Shown: positions 6,846-17,779 of the stretch, piece by piece
How the letters are laid out: each line of letters opens with the position of its first letter
Numbering within the stretch: the first letter of the stretch is position 1
Source of the DNA: ZC4RG35 sp040878345
GTDB lineage: Bacteria; Actinomycetota; Acidimicrobiia; Spongiisociales; ZC4RG35
NCBI GenBank assembly: GCA_040878345.1
Contig: JBBDML010000006.1
Coordinates: forward strand, 1-35,338
DNA: 35,338 nucleotides
Reading direction: 5' to 3'
Notes under the pieces: model-generated
The model's database searches: none
The model's input: the letters and a program-made list of their open reading frames with translations, nothing else
Told to the model about the DNA's origin: nothing
Position numbers and translations under genes: made by a program

Positions 6846-9181
6846 CCGCTCTCTGGGGGAGCATCAAGCGACCTCCCACCCTCCCGGTGATCCTGATCAC
6901 CGCCAGTTCCCTGATCGTCTTGGTGGTGATGCAGCCCTGGGACATCCTCTCCGCCACCACTCCCACCGGTGGCGACATGGGAGCCCATGTCTTCGCTCCC
7001 AACTACCTGAAGGAGGTGCTTCTCCCTGAGGGCCGGGTGTCGGGCTGGTCCCAGGACTGGTTCGCCGGGTTCCCCATCTTCTACTTCTATTTCCCGCTTC
7101 CTTCCCTGACCATCGCCCTTCTCGACCTGGTCCTCCCCTATGGAGTGGCCTTCAAGCTGGTCACGACTCTGGGGCTCCTCGCCATGCCTGGGGCGATCTA
7201 CTTCCACGCCAGGGCGATGAAGCTGGGCAGGGCGGTGGCATTGGTGGCGGCGGGAGCGGCGCCGGTGTTCATCTTCTTCGAGAGCTTCACCATCTACGGC
7301 GGCAACATGGCCTCCACGCTGGCGGGCGAGTTCTCCTTCGCCTGGTCGTTCTCGCTCTCCTTCATCTACCTGGGCTTGTTGATCAAGGGTGTCGCCGATG
7401 ATCGCCGCTTCCTGAAGTGGGCCGCATTGGCCTTTGCAGCCACTCTCCTCACCCATGTCCTCACCGCGATCGTGGCGGTGTTCGCCTCGCTCTTCGTGGT
7501 GGCATGGCGCCGCGGTTTGGCAAGAACCGTCCTCGTCGGTCTCTGGGGCTTTTCGATCGCCGCATTCTGGGCGCTCCCCCTGGTGGCTCGGATCGGGCTC
7601 ACCTCCGACATGGGGTGGACCCCTCTGACCAGGTGGGAGGAGGTTCTCCCGGTCGAGGTCTGGCTTTTGATACCACTCGCCATCCCGGGAGCGATATGGG
7701 CGATGAGGACCACCAGACGGGCCGGTCCGATGATCGGCGCCACCCTGCTCCCGCTCATCTATTTCCCACTTCCCAACATCCTGCCCGAGCTGTTCCCCGA
7801 CTTCTTTGGCGGGGAGCGTTGGAAACTGTGGAACGGACGACTCCTCCCGTATTGGTACTTCGGGCTCGCCTTCTTCGCCGCGGTGGGGGTGGGGGCGTGC
7901 GCGGTCTGGATCTCGAGGAGACTGCCGGGGAGACTGAGCACCCACGTTGCGCGGGTCTTCATACTGATCGTGATGGCGGTGGCCACCGGGTTGGTGGCGG
8001 TGTCCACCGAGACGCCCCCGTTGTCGTGGATCCCGGTCGCGATCGCCGGATTGGTGTTGATCGGCCTCACCTTCCTGTTCGCACCCACCGTCGACACCCG
8101 CAACTTCCTCACAGCCGCTGCGCTCTCGCTGCTCGTCCTGGGGGCGGCGTCCAGCGTCACCTTCATCGACGGGTGGGCGAGGTGGAACTACGAGGGGTAC
8201 GAGGCGAAGGAGCCCTGGCCGGAGTACGAGGCCCTGATGATGGAGCTCTCCTCCCTCCCGGCCGGCAGGGTGATGTGGGAGAGCAACAGCGAATTGAACA
8301 AGTACGGGACGCCGATGGCACCGATGTTGATCCCTTACTGGACGGAGGGCGCCCAACAGTCGATGGAGGGGTTGTTCTTCGAGTCGTCGATCACCACCCC
8401 GTTCCACTTCATCAACCACTCGGAGATGTCCTACAAGTCGTCCAACCCGATACCAGGGCTCCTCTACCACTCATTCGACATGGAACGCGGCCTCGAGCAC
8501 ATGGGTGTCTACGGGGTCGACTACTACGTGTCGTTCACCCCTGAAGCCGCCGAGAAGGCCGGCGGGATCGAAGGCTTCGAGTTGATCACCACCACCGGCC
8601 CCTTCAGCCTCTACCGGCTCCCCGAGACCGAGCAGGTCGAGGCCCTCGCCTATCTCCCTGCCGTCTACGACGTGCCGGATCGAGGGGTGTTCGCCTCCTT
8701 GATCGGGTCGGAGACAGTGATCGGCCCTGAAGGGGAACCACTTCCCTCCTTCCACGACATGGCGCTCGACTGGTACGAGGACATCGACAACATGGATCGG
8801 ATGGTCACAGCCGGCGGACCCGAAGAGTGGCCGCGAATCCAGTCGCTGCAGGCGCGGCCCAACTCACCGATCCCGGTCGGGAGCTCCGATGCGGTCTCGG
8901 ACATCATCATCGAGGATCACCGGATCTCGTTCACCACCGAAGCCGTTGGCGTGCCGCATCTGGTCAAGGTGTCCTATTTCCCCAATTGGAAGGCGAGCGG
9001 GGCGGAAGGACCATGGCGGGCGACTCCCTCCTTGATGGTTGTGGTGCCGACCGAGCGCGACGTGGTGATCGAGTTCGTGGACACCTGGCCGGAGTCGATC
9101 GGCAAGGTCCTCACCTTGATCGGCCTGGGGGCGGCCGTGGTGATGACCGTGATCTGGCGCAGGAGCTCGGTCAACCCCTGA
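6842..9181 (+). CDS. Polytopic membrane protein, PTPS-related/GT-C-like
   Basis: 779 aa. It begins with a transmembrane helix (about 14-32), then a periplasmic loop with GGDMGAHVFAPNYL and WSQDWFAGFPIFYFYFPLP. These fit the '6-pyruvoyl-tetrahydropterin synthase-related' membrane family, which resembles GT-C glycosyltransferases with an early loop aspartate. About ten more hydrophobic segments extend to about residue 440. A large extracytoplasmic domain (about 445-750) and a final helix follow. A role in envelope glycan synthesis with a lipid-linked sugar donor is inferred from architecture and neighbours; the PTPS name is only a domain label. The start GTG overlaps the preceding stop. The 3' end overlaps the convergent GT2 gene by 11 nt. 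Confidence 0.7.
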   Translation: MTALWGSIKRPPTLPVILITASSLIVLVVMQPWDILSATTPTGGDMGAHVFAPNYLKEVLLPEGRVSGWSQDWFAGFPIFYFYFPLPSLTIALLDLVLPYGVAFKLVTTLGLLAMPGAIYFHARAMKLGRAVALVAAGAAPVFIFFESFTIYGGNMASTLAGEFSFAWSFSLSFIYLGLLIKGVADDRRFLKWAALAFAATLLTHVLTAIVAVFASLFVVAWRRGLARTVLVGLWGFSIAAFWALPLVARIGLTSDMGWTPLTRWEEVLPVEVWLLIPLAIPGAIWAMRTTRRAGPMIGATLLPLIYFPLPNILPELFPDFFGGERWKLWNGRLLPYWYFGLAFFAAVGVGACAVWISRRLPGRLSTHVARVFILIVMAVATGLVAVSTETPPLSWIPVAIAGLVLIGLTFLFAPTVDTRNFLTAAALSLLVLGAASSVTFIDGWARWNYEGYEAKEPWPEYEALMMELSSLPAGRVMWESNSELNKYGTPMAPMLIPYWTEGAQQSMEGLFFESSITTPFHFINHSEMSYKSSNPIPGLLYHSFDMERGLEHMGVYGVDYYVSFTPEAAEKAGGIEGFELITTTGPFSLYRLPETEQVEALAYLPAVYDVPDRGVFASLIGSETVIGPEGEPLPSFHDMALDWYEDIDNMDRMVTAGGPEEWPRIQSLQARPNSPIPVGSSDAVSDIIIEDHRISFTTEAVGVPHLVKVSYFPNWKASGAEGPWRATPSLMVVVPTERDVVIEFVDTWPESIGKVLTLIGLGAAVVMTVIWRRSSVNP

Positions 9182-9917
9182 GGAGGCCCCTGATCCGGAA
9201 CAGGCCGGCAACTGTCCTCGGGACCCGTTTCACCAGGGACGACCGGGCGGCCCTCATCTCCGCCACCTCGACCGGGACCTCCACGATCCGGTAGCCGGCC
9301 CTCTCTGCCCTGATCACGAGCTCGGTGTCGAACAGGTCCTTGGTGCTGATCACGGTCGGTGCCAGATCGGTTATCAGTGCCCTTCTGAACCCCTTCATCC
9401 CGTGGGTGTCGCTCACCCCCGATCTGAGGATCACCCGCAACAGCAGGTTGAACACCATCGTGGCGGCCCGGCGTATCACCGGGCGTCGGTCCCGTGACTC
9501 GGGATCACGCTTGGACGCGATCACCAGGTCGATCTCATCCGGTTGCCCCAACACGGTCTCCAGAAAGGAACCAGAGAAGTAGTCGATATCGAAGTTGACC
9601 ACCCAGTCACCTTCGGCGATCAGGAACCCATGGCGCATCGCTGCCCCGTAGTCGGGATCCGGAAGAGAGATGACGCGGACCATCGACTCTCCGGCAACCC
9701 TTCGGGCTACGTCGGCGGTCCCGTCAGTCGAGCCGTTCTCGATGAGGAGGATCTCGGCATCGGGGACGGCCCCGATCACCGCCGCGACCAGTTGGGGGAG
9801 TGCCTCAGGGACGAAAGGCCCCTCGTTGTACACCGGGACGACGATGGAGGCAGCGGGTCTCACGGGCCGGGCGATCTTAGGGGCCGGCGGCTTACTCACC
9901 AGACTTGGGTCATACAC
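9171..9917 (-). CDS. DPM1-like GT2 glycosyltransferase
   Basis: Up to 248 aa. A cytosolic GT-A domain resembles polyprenyl-phosphate sugar synthases: VPVYNEG (27-33), NGSTDGT (61-67) and DxD in FDIDYF (109-114), then a helical tail with no membrane segment. It probably transfers a sugar from NDP- or GDP-sugar to polyprenyl phosphate, supplying lipid-linked donors for membrane glycosyltransferases such as the convergent neighbour. The acceptor is not determinable. The GTG at 9917 lies only 11 bp from the divergent phosphomannomutase ATG. GTG codons at 9899 or 9863 would leave room for promoters and are plausible true starts. Confidence 0.8.
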   Translation of the reverse strand: MYDPSLVSKPPAPKIARPVRPAASIVVPVYNEGPFVPEALPQLVAAVIGAVPDAEILLIENGSTDGTADVARRVAGESMVRVISLPDPDYGAAMRHGFLIAEGDWVVNFDIDYFSGSFLETVLGQPDEIDLVIASKRDPESRDRRPVIRRAATMVFNLLLRVILRSGVSDTHGMKGFRRALITDLAPTVISTKDLFDTELVIRAERAGYRIVEVPVEVAEMRAARSSLVKRVPRTVAGLFRIRGLLRG

Positions 9918-9928
9918 TCGCCGCCCCG

Positions 9929-11269
9929 ATGAATCCCGAAGCCGTCTTCAAGGCATATGACATCCGTGGGCGCACCGACAATGGCGAGCTCGATGCCGAG
10001 CTCTATCGGAAAGTGGGCTCAGCCCTCGTCGAGCTGCTGGGCAGAGGCCCGGTGGCCATTGGGAGGGACTGCCGCCCCACCTCAGATGACTTCTTCAAGG
10101 CGATGGCCGACGGCGTAAATGACGCAGGGGCGGATGTGATCGATCTGGGTCAGGTCCCGACCGACGCGGTCTACTACTACTCGGGGGCCAAGCAGATGGC
10201 GGGCGCCGTCATCACCGCATCCCACAACCCGCCCGTCTACAACGGGATCAAGTTGTGTGGACCGGGAGCGGCGCCGATTGGCGCCGACACCGGGTTGGAG
10301 GCGATCAAAGCGGCCGTCCTCGGCGGTGGGGCGCCTTCGTCACCCGAAACCGGCTCGGTGACCTCGGTCGAAATCGTCGACGAGTACGTCGATCATCTCT
10401 TCGGAATCCTTGGCTCGGCGCCGATCGGACGATTGCGGGTGGCGGTCGATGCGGGCAACGGGATGGCGGGCGTCGCCATCCATCAGGTGTTCGATCGCCT
10501 GCCGGCCGAGCTGACCGGCCTCTTCCTGGAGCCGGACGGGACCTTCCCGAATCATCCAGCTGACCCGCTGGTGCCCGAGAACCTGGAAGACCTCCAGGCG
10601 TTGATGGCCTCGGGCCGTCATGACCTGGGCGTGGCCTTCGATGGTGACGCAGACCGCGCCTTCTTCCTCGACGACACCGGGTCTCCTCTGAACGGAAGCA
10701 CCGTCACCTCCCTCATTGCCCGACGGATGCTCCAATCGAATCCCGGAGCCGGCGTGATCCACAACCTGATCACCTCCAAGGCGGTCCCCGAGATCGTCCG
10801 TGAGTCCGGAGGGGTGCCGATCCGGACCAGGGTGGGTCACAGCTTCATCAAGGCCGTCATGGCCGAGACCGGGGCGGTGTTCGGAGGCGAGCACAGCGGT
10901 CATTACTACTTCAGAGACAACTACCGGGCCGATTCCGGGATGCTGGCCATGCTCTTCCTCCTGTCGATACTCAGCCAGGCCGGTGAGCCCCTGTCCCGGC
11001 TCCGAACCAGTGTCGAGCGCTACTCGGCCTCGGGGGAGATCAACTTCACCGTCGACGACACCACATTGGCGATGGCGCGCGTGGAGGCCGCCCAGACCGG
11101 GGCAGTGATCGATCATCTCGATGGGCTCACCGTCGACCACGGCCGGGAGTGGTTCAATCTGCGACCATCCAACACCGAACCGTTGTTGCGGCTCAACGTC
11201 GAGGCTGCCAACCCGAGTCGGGTCGCGGAGATCGTCGGACGAGTCAGCGCGATCCTGGAGGAGAGATGA
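9929..11269 (+). CDS. manB: Phosphomannomutase/phosphoglucomutase
   Basis: 446 aa alpha-D-phosphohexomutase interconverting hexose 6- and 1-phosphates, giving mannose 1-phosphate for GDP-mannose. All four domain signatures are present: KAYDIRG (8-14), the phosphoserine loop TASHNP (96-101, S98), the metal loop DGDADR (238-243), the sugar loop GEHSGH (320-325) and the phosphate loop RPSNTEP (412-418). The start at 9929 follows the family N-terminus; the in-frame codon at 9905 only adds residues overlapping the divergent gene. It forms a coupled operon with the Trm112-like, isomerase and ahcY genes (overlaps of 4, 8 and 4 nt). Confidence 0.93.
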   Translation: MNPEAVFKAYDIRGRTDNGELDAELYRKVGSALVELLGRGPVAIGRDCRPTSDDFFKAMADGVNDAGADVIDLGQVPTDAVYYYSGAKQMAGAVITASHNPPVYNGIKLCGPGAAPIGADTGLEAIKAAVLGGGAPSSPETGSVTSVEIVDEYVDHLFGILGSAPIGRLRVAVDAGNGMAGVAIHQVFDRLPAELTGLFLEPDGTFPNHPADPLVPENLEDLQALMASGRHDLGVAFDGDADRAFFLDDTGSPLNGSTVTSLIARRMLQSNPGAGVIHNLITSKAVPEIVRESGGVPIRTRVGHSFIKAVMAETGAVFGGEHSGHYYFRDNYRADSGMLAMLFLLSILSQAGEPLSRLRTSVERYSASGEINFTVDDTTLAMARVEAAQTGAVIDHLDGLTVDHGREWFNLRPSNTEPLLRLNVEAANPSRVAEIVGRVSAILEER

Positions 11270-11442
11270 GTCTGATCGACCCGGTGCTCGCCGGGATCCT
11301 GGTCTGCCCGGTGGACAAGGCCGACCTGACCCAGGACCTCGAGACCTCACGTCTGGTGTGCACCAGTTGCGGTCGTCGCTACCCGGTGCGCGACGGGATA
11401 CCGGTGATGTTGGTCGAGGAGGCGGAGGGCCCCGATGACTGA
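11266..11442 (+). CDS. Trm112-like small protein
   Basis: 58 aa resembling Trm112/YcaR: ILVCPVDKADL at the N-terminus, VCTSCGRRYPVRDGIPVML at the C-terminus. Trm112 proteins usually carry two CxxC zinc knuckles and activate methyltransferases. Here the first knuckle is C14-P-V-D17, so its second cysteine is aspartate; the second knuckle C32-x2-C35 is intact. The Asp may still bind zinc. ATGA overlap with phosphomannomutase and 8-nt overlap with the isomerase gene. No methyltransferase lies beside it, but ahcY, which removes the by-product of SAM-dependent methylation, is two genes downstream. Confidence 0.8.
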   Translation: MSLIDPVLAGILVCPVDKADLTQDLETSRLVCTSCGRRYPVRDGIPVMLVEEAEGPDD

Positions 11443-12442
11443 CATGTTGGCCCAGATCCGGACCATGGGCGATCAACTCCGGTGGGCTGCGGGGCTCAAG
11501 GCACCCCACATCGGGACCCACTCGGAGGTGCTCTATGCCGGTATGGGCGGTTCAGGGATCGCCGGTGACTATGCCGCGGCGATTGCAGTCGCCCACGGCT
11601 CCAGGATCGCGGTTCACAAGGGATATGCCCCGATACCGGCTTGGGCCATCAGGGTGAGGCCGCTGGTGATCGCAGCGTCCTATTCCGGCAACACCGAGGA
11701 GACGCTCGACGCCGCCCTGTCCGCTCATGAGGGTGGTTTCCCGGTCGCGACCGTGACCACCGGTGGCACTCTCGCCGAGATGGGGGCGAAGCGGGGGTGG
11801 CCCTCGATCGTTGTCCCACCCGGCTTGCAGCCACGCGCCGCCGCCGGCCACATGATCGGAGCGGTCCTCAAGCTGCTCGAGGGTGCCCATGCCATCGAGG
11901 ACCAGAGATTCGCCCTCATCGAGGCCGCCGGCATCGCCGATGCCGCCCTCACCGACGGCAGCACCCGCTGGCTCGAGGCGGAGGGGGTCGCCACCGGGCT
12001 CAGTGGCCGCATCCCGATCATCTACGGCGGGGGACCGTTGACCACGGTGGTTGCCCAGCGATGGAAGACCCAGATCAACGAGAACGCCAAGATCCCCGCG
12101 TGGTGGTCGGTGTTGCCCGAGCTCGATCACAACGAGATAACCGGGTGGGAGACCATGCCCGAGGTCACGAGCAAGCATCTTGGCATCGTCGCCCTGACCG
12201 ACAGGGCCGACCATCACCGGATCGAGGCTCGACTTGCCCACACCGAACGTCTGACCGAAGATGCCGTGCCCTGGGTCGCCAGAGTCGCGTCAGAGGGGAC
12301 CTCCCCGTTGGCCCGCCTCATCTCGCTGACCGCGGTCGGTGACCTGGTCTCGTGGATGATCGCCGATGCCGCCGGGGTCGACCCTCTTCCGGTGGCCACG
12401 ATCGAGCGTCTCAAGAAGCTCCTGGTAGAAGGAAACCAATGA
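11435..12442 (+). CDS. Bifunctional phosphoglucose/phosphomannose isomerase
   Basis: 335 aa with two SIS domains. Motifs are GMGGSG (36-41), SYSGNTEET (82-90), QPRAA (132-136) and the catalytic NENAKIPAWW...ELDHNE (215-234), characteristic of bifunctional PGI/PMI enzymes that interconvert glucose, fructose and mannose 6-phosphates. Together with the upstream mutase it gives a route from fructose 6-phosphate to mannose 1-phosphate. The mycobacterial homologue context (manB followed by a SIS protein, Rv3257c-Rv3256c) is similar, although some actinobacterial copies are degenerate. The key residues seen here look intact. Confidence 0.85.
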   Translation: MTDMLAQIRTMGDQLRWAAGLKAPHIGTHSEVLYAGMGGSGIAGDYAAAIAVAHGSRIAVHKGYAPIPAWAIRVRPLVIAASYSGNTEETLDAALSAHEGGFPVATVTTGGTLAEMGAKRGWPSIVVPPGLQPRAAAGHMIGAVLKLLEGAHAIEDQRFALIEAAGIADAALTDGSTRWLEAEGVATGLSGRIPIIYGGGPLTTVVAQRWKTQINENAKIPAWWSVLPELDHNEITGWETMPEVTSKHLGIVALTDRADHHRIEARLAHTERLTEDAVPWVARVASEGTSPLARLISLTAVGDLVSWMIADAAGVDPLPVATIERLKKLLVEGNQ

Positions 12443-13689
12443 ACTACGACATCGCAAACCCGGCTCTCGCCGAGGGCGGTGCCCGCCGCATCGAGTGGGC
12501 CGGCCGTCGCATGCCGGTGCTGCGGACGGTCAGGGATCGCTTCCTCGAGGAGCGGCCCCTCGAAGGCCACATCGTGGCCGCATGCCTCCACGTCACCGCC
12601 GAGACCGCGAATCTGATGCTGGCACTCCGCGACGGCGGGGCCGAGCCGATCCTCTGCGCCTCCAACCCGCTGTCGACCCAGGATGACGTGGCGGCCGCAC
12701 TGGTCGCCGATGGGATCCCGGTTTTCGCCATTCGCGGCGAGGACTCGGAGACCTACTACAAGCACATCCACGCCGTGCTCGACCATGCACCGGCGGTGAC
12801 CATGGACGACGGCGCCGACCTCGCCACCCTGCTCCACACCGATCGGCGTGATATCGAGGTCATTGGCTCCACAGAGGAGACCACCACCGGTGTCATCCGG
12901 CTGAAGGCGATGTCGGCCGATGGCACCCTCAGAGTCCCGGTGGTGGCGGTCAACGACTCGGCGACCAAGCACCTCTTCGACAACCACTACGGAACCGGCC
13001 AATCGACGCTGGACGGGATCATCCGCGCCACCAACGTCCTGCTCGCCGGTCTCAACGTCGTCGTGGTCGGGTTCGGGGACTGCGGCCGGGGAATCGCCGA
13101 CCGGGCCGACGGCATGGGCGCCAAGGTGATCGTGGTCGAGGTCGACCCGGTGCGGGCCCTGTCGGCAGCGATGGAGGGCTATCGAGTGATGACCGTTGCC
13201 GGGGCAGCGCCCATCGGGGACATCTTCATAACGGTCACCGGCAACAAGCACGTCCTCCGATCCGAGCACTTCGACGAGATGAGGGATGGCACGATCCTGG
13301 CCAACTCGGGTCATTTCGACATCGAGATCGACCTGGCCGCGCTGCGGGCGATGACGGTTGCGCGACGCCCGATCCGGGACAACCTGGAGGAATTCGAACT
13401 GGCCGATGGGCGTCGTCTGCTGGTCGCAGCCGAAGGGCGGCTGGTCAATCTGGGGGCGGCCGAGGGCCATCCCGCCGATGTCATGGACATGTCGTTCTCA
13501 AACCAGGCGTTGGCGGCCGAGTTCCTGATCAAGAACCAGGACAATCTCAAGCCCCAGATCTACACCCTTCCCGCAGAGATCGACGATCAGGTGGCCTCGA
13601 TAAAGCTCGGTCACATGGGCGGGTCGCTGGAGCTCCTCACCCCGGAGCAGGTGGCGTACCTCAGCGGATGGCAGGAGGGGACCTCCTGA
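12439..13689 (+). CDS. ahcY: Adenosylhomocysteinase
   Basis: 416 aa NAD-dependent enzyme splitting S-adenosylhomocysteine into adenosine and homocysteine in the activated methyl cycle. The NAD-binding segment contains GTGQSTLDGI, then the Rossmann loop GFGDCGRG. Substrate-side motifs include HVTAETANLM and NDSATKHLFDN. It ends with the family's HMGGSLE and WQEGTS. The length matches the short prokaryotic/archaeal form without the ~40-residue insertion of the long enzymes. The start at 12439 follows AGAAGGAA and overlaps the isomerase stop by 4 nt. Confidence 0.95.
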   Translation: MNYDIANPALAEGGARRIEWAGRRMPVLRTVRDRFLEERPLEGHIVAACLHVTAETANLMLALRDGGAEPILCASNPLSTQDDVAAALVADGIPVFAIRGEDSETYYKHIHAVLDHAPAVTMDDGADLATLLHTDRRDIEVIGSTEETTTGVIRLKAMSADGTLRVPVVAVNDSATKHLFDNHYGTGQSTLDGIIRATNVLLAGLNVVVVGFGDCGRGIADRADGMGAKVIVVEVDPVRALSAAMEGYRVMTVAGAAPIGDIFITVTGNKHVLRSEHFDEMRDGTILANSGHFDIEIDLAALRAMTVARRPIRDNLEEFELADGRRLLVAAEGRLVNLGAAEGHPADVMDMSFSNQALAAEFLIKNQDNLKPQIYTLPAEIDDQVASIKLGHMGGSLELLTPEQVAYLSGWQEGTS

Positions 13690-13693
13690 CCTG

Positions 13694-13714
13694 GTACCTG
13701 ATACCTGCTACGAG
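13694..13714. repeat. Degenerate heptamer repeat copy 1
   Basis: Three heptads GTACCTG, ATACCTG, CTACGAG lie directly after the ahcY stop. They match the heptad pattern of the longer array at 17691-17757, suggesting a dispersed family of short intergenic repeats. Confidence 0.5.
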
Positions 13715-13741
13715 GGGGTTGGGCCGGGGAGCCATCCGCCG

Positions 13742-13747
13742 TACGTT
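13742..13747 (+). promoter_or_regulatory. -10-like box TACGTT before comF
   Basis: TACGTT ends 6 bp before the ATG at 13754, so the transcript would begin at or very near the start codon. It matches the recurrent near-start box class. Confidence 0.4.
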
Positions 13748-13753
13748 GGCGGG

Positions 13754-14317
13754 ATGGTCTGCCAGGTGTGTCATCAGCCCGGGCTCCGGTTTCTCTGCGA
13801 CAGGTGCCGATCCCGGCTGAGACCGGCGAGCGAGAGGGTCCTCGGCGATGGTTTGAGGCTGGTCGCCGCCTTCGAGCACACCGGCCCGGCGGCACGGCTA
13901 ATCCATCATCTCAAGTATCGGGGGGTTGGCGGGTACGAGGAGCTCGTCGCCGAGACGCTCGCCCTTCGGTTGCCGAAGATCCCCATCGCCCCGGTCCCAA
14001 GGGCGCTCAGCCGGAAGCTGAAGTACGGTGTCGACCCCACTCGTCTTCTGGCCAACGCCCTGGCACGCCGGATGGGAGTGCCGGTCTTGAGCCTCCTCCT
14101 GCCACCGATTCACAACCCACGGCGCGCCGGCGGTGATCACCAGCGGCCAGTGCCGCGGTTCCGGGTCCGGGGTGGGATTCGATTCCCGATCATCCTGCTC
14201 GATGACGTGGTGACCACCGGGGCCACCATCCTCTCGGCTGCCGGCTCCATCGGAGGAGAGGTCGTGGCCCTGGCGGTTGCGGCCAACGTGGTCCCAACAG
14301 TGTCTACCCTGCGGTGA
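13754..14317 (+). CDS. comF: ComF family phosphoribosyltransferase-like protein
   Basis: 187 aa. An N-terminal zinc knuckle (C3-x2-C6 and C15-x2-C18) is followed by a type I phosphoribosyltransferase domain with the PRPP loop IILLDDVVTTGATI (146-159). ComF proteins take part in DNA uptake in competent bacteria, but many actinobacterial copies have no proven competence role. The protein is short (ComF usually about 200-240 aa), mainly through a reduced region before the PRPP loop. In mycobacteria a ComF gene also lies just upstream of secA1 (with hpf between), as here. A weak hairpin CCCGG-GCCGT-CCGGG (14318-14332) directly follows the stop. Confidence 0.82.
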   Translation: MVCQVCHQPGLRFLCDRCRSRLRPASERVLGDGLRLVAAFEHTGPAARLIHHLKYRGVGGYEELVAETLALRLPKIPIAPVPRALSRKLKYGVDPTRLLANALARRMGVPVLSLLLPPIHNPRRAGGDHQRPVPRFRVRGGIRFPIILLDDVVTTGATILSAAGSIGGEVVALAVAANVVPTVSTLR

Positions 14318-14339
14318 CCCGGGCCGTCCGGGATCTCTT

Positions 14340-14990
14340 ATGGCTTCAGTTCTGATCGTCGACGACGCCGAGCTCTTTCGTGAGGCGCTGCGTGCCGCCT
14401 TCATGCAGGAAGGCTTCGAGGTGGTCGGCGTTGCCGCCGATGCGATGACCGGGATCGACATGACCAGGGAGCACGAGCCCAACCTGGTGATGCTCGACCT
14501 CCTCATGCCGGGCATGTCCGGTCTGGAGGTGGTGGGGACCATCATCAAGACCAGCCCCAAGACCAGGGTTGTTCTGCTCACCGCCAGCGAGTCGGCCGAG
14601 GACCTCCTGGCGGCGGTAAAAGCCGGGGCCTCGGGTTACGTCACCAAGGACACCCCCCTGCCGCGGCTCGTGGCCGCCATGAACGATGTCCTGGCCGGCG
14701 GCGCCGCGGTGTCACCGGCGATGGGTGGCAAATTGTTCGCTGCCCTGAGGGACATGTTGAGACACCACGGCTCCACCTCCACCCGCACCCCGGAGCTGAC
14801 CGGGAGGGAGCTCGAGGTCCTTTCGATGGTCGGGGAAGGGATGACGTCCAAGGAGATCGGCAACAAGCTCTATATCTCGGAGAACACGGTCCGCAACCAC
14901 GTGCGCAACATCTTGGACAAGCTGGGCATGAGCTCACGGTTCGAAGCGGTCAACTGGGCGTATCGGGAGGGCCTGATCGACGGCCATTGA
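14340..14990 (+). CDS. NarL/FixJ-type response regulator
   Basis: 216 aa two-domain cytoplasmic transcription regulator. The receiver domain (1-120) has acidic D8-D9, phospho-acceptor D53 in MLDLLMPGMSG, T81 and K103. A linker is followed by a LuxR-type helix-turn-helix (about 150-205) with LTGRELEVLSMVGEGMTSKEI and SENTVRNHVRNILDKLG. All phosphorylation residues are present. No histidine kinase is nearby, so it is an orphan in this window; its signal and targets are unknown. It occupies the comF-secA gap where mycobacteria have an hpf gene. The ATG at 14340 was chosen because the domain begins at once. Confidence 0.9.
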   Translation: MASVLIVDDAELFREALRAAFMQEGFEVVGVAADAMTGIDMTREHEPNLVMLDLLMPGMSGLEVVGTIIKTSPKTRVVLLTASESAEDLLAAVKAGASGYVTKDTPLPRLVAAMNDVLAGGAAVSPAMGGKLFAALRDMLRHHGSTSTRTPELTGRELEVLSMVGEGMTSKEIGNKLYISENTVRNHVRNILDKLGMSSRFEAVNWAYREGLIDGH

Positions 14991-15027
14991 AGCTGGGGGC
15001 GGTCTCAGGTCAACTGGGCACTCTCGG

Positions 15028-15033
15028 TAGAAT
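15028..15033 (+). promoter_or_regulatory. -10 box TAGAAT before secA
   Basis: TAGAAT matches 5 of 6 consensus positions and ends 11 bp before the secA ATG. No good -35 box is visible about 17 bp upstream. The predicted leader is only a few nucleotides long. Confidence 0.5.
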
Positions 15034-15044
15034 CAGAGGTCCCG

Positions 15045-17640
<2,596 letters not shown>

Positions 17641-17660
<20 letters not shown>

Positions 17661-17690
17661 CANNNNNNNNNNCCCCCCCCCCATGACAAC
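17641..17690. repeat. Inverted repeat around an N10/poly-C gap
   Basis: GTTGTCATGGGG (17641-17652, inside the last secA codons) and CCCCATGACAAC (17679-17690) are perfect 12-bp inverted arms. Between them lie the secA stop, ten N (17663-17672) and a run of ten C (17673-17682). The structure could be the secA terminator. The undefined bases and homopolymer look like a local assembly failure in a strong hairpin, so loop length and even the true arm may be wrong. Confidence 0.55.
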
Positions 17691-17757
17691 GGTATCTGGT
17701 ACCTGGTACCAGATACCAGGAACTCGTACTCAGTACCAAGTACCCAGTACTCAGTAC
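17691..17757. repeat. GTACCTG-type heptamer repeat array with palindrome
   Basis: The array reads as consecutive degenerate heptads: GTATCTG, GTACCTG, GTACCAG, ATACCAG, GAACTC (6 nt), GTACTCA, GTACCAA, GTACCCA, GTACTCA, GTAC. Its first part is also a near-perfect palindrome, with arms 17691-17703 and 17705-17717 around one T. It fills the secA-prfB gap. A shorter copy follows ahcY at 13694-13714. Function is unknown. Confidence 0.75.
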
Positions 17758-17779
17758 GGCGAGCGAAGCGAGCCCACGA

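Noticed and set aside
6713..8470. 585-codon minus-strand open frame rich in R, G, E, H and P
   Set aside because: Composition is typical of a frame shadow; the opposite strand encodes a clear membrane protein.
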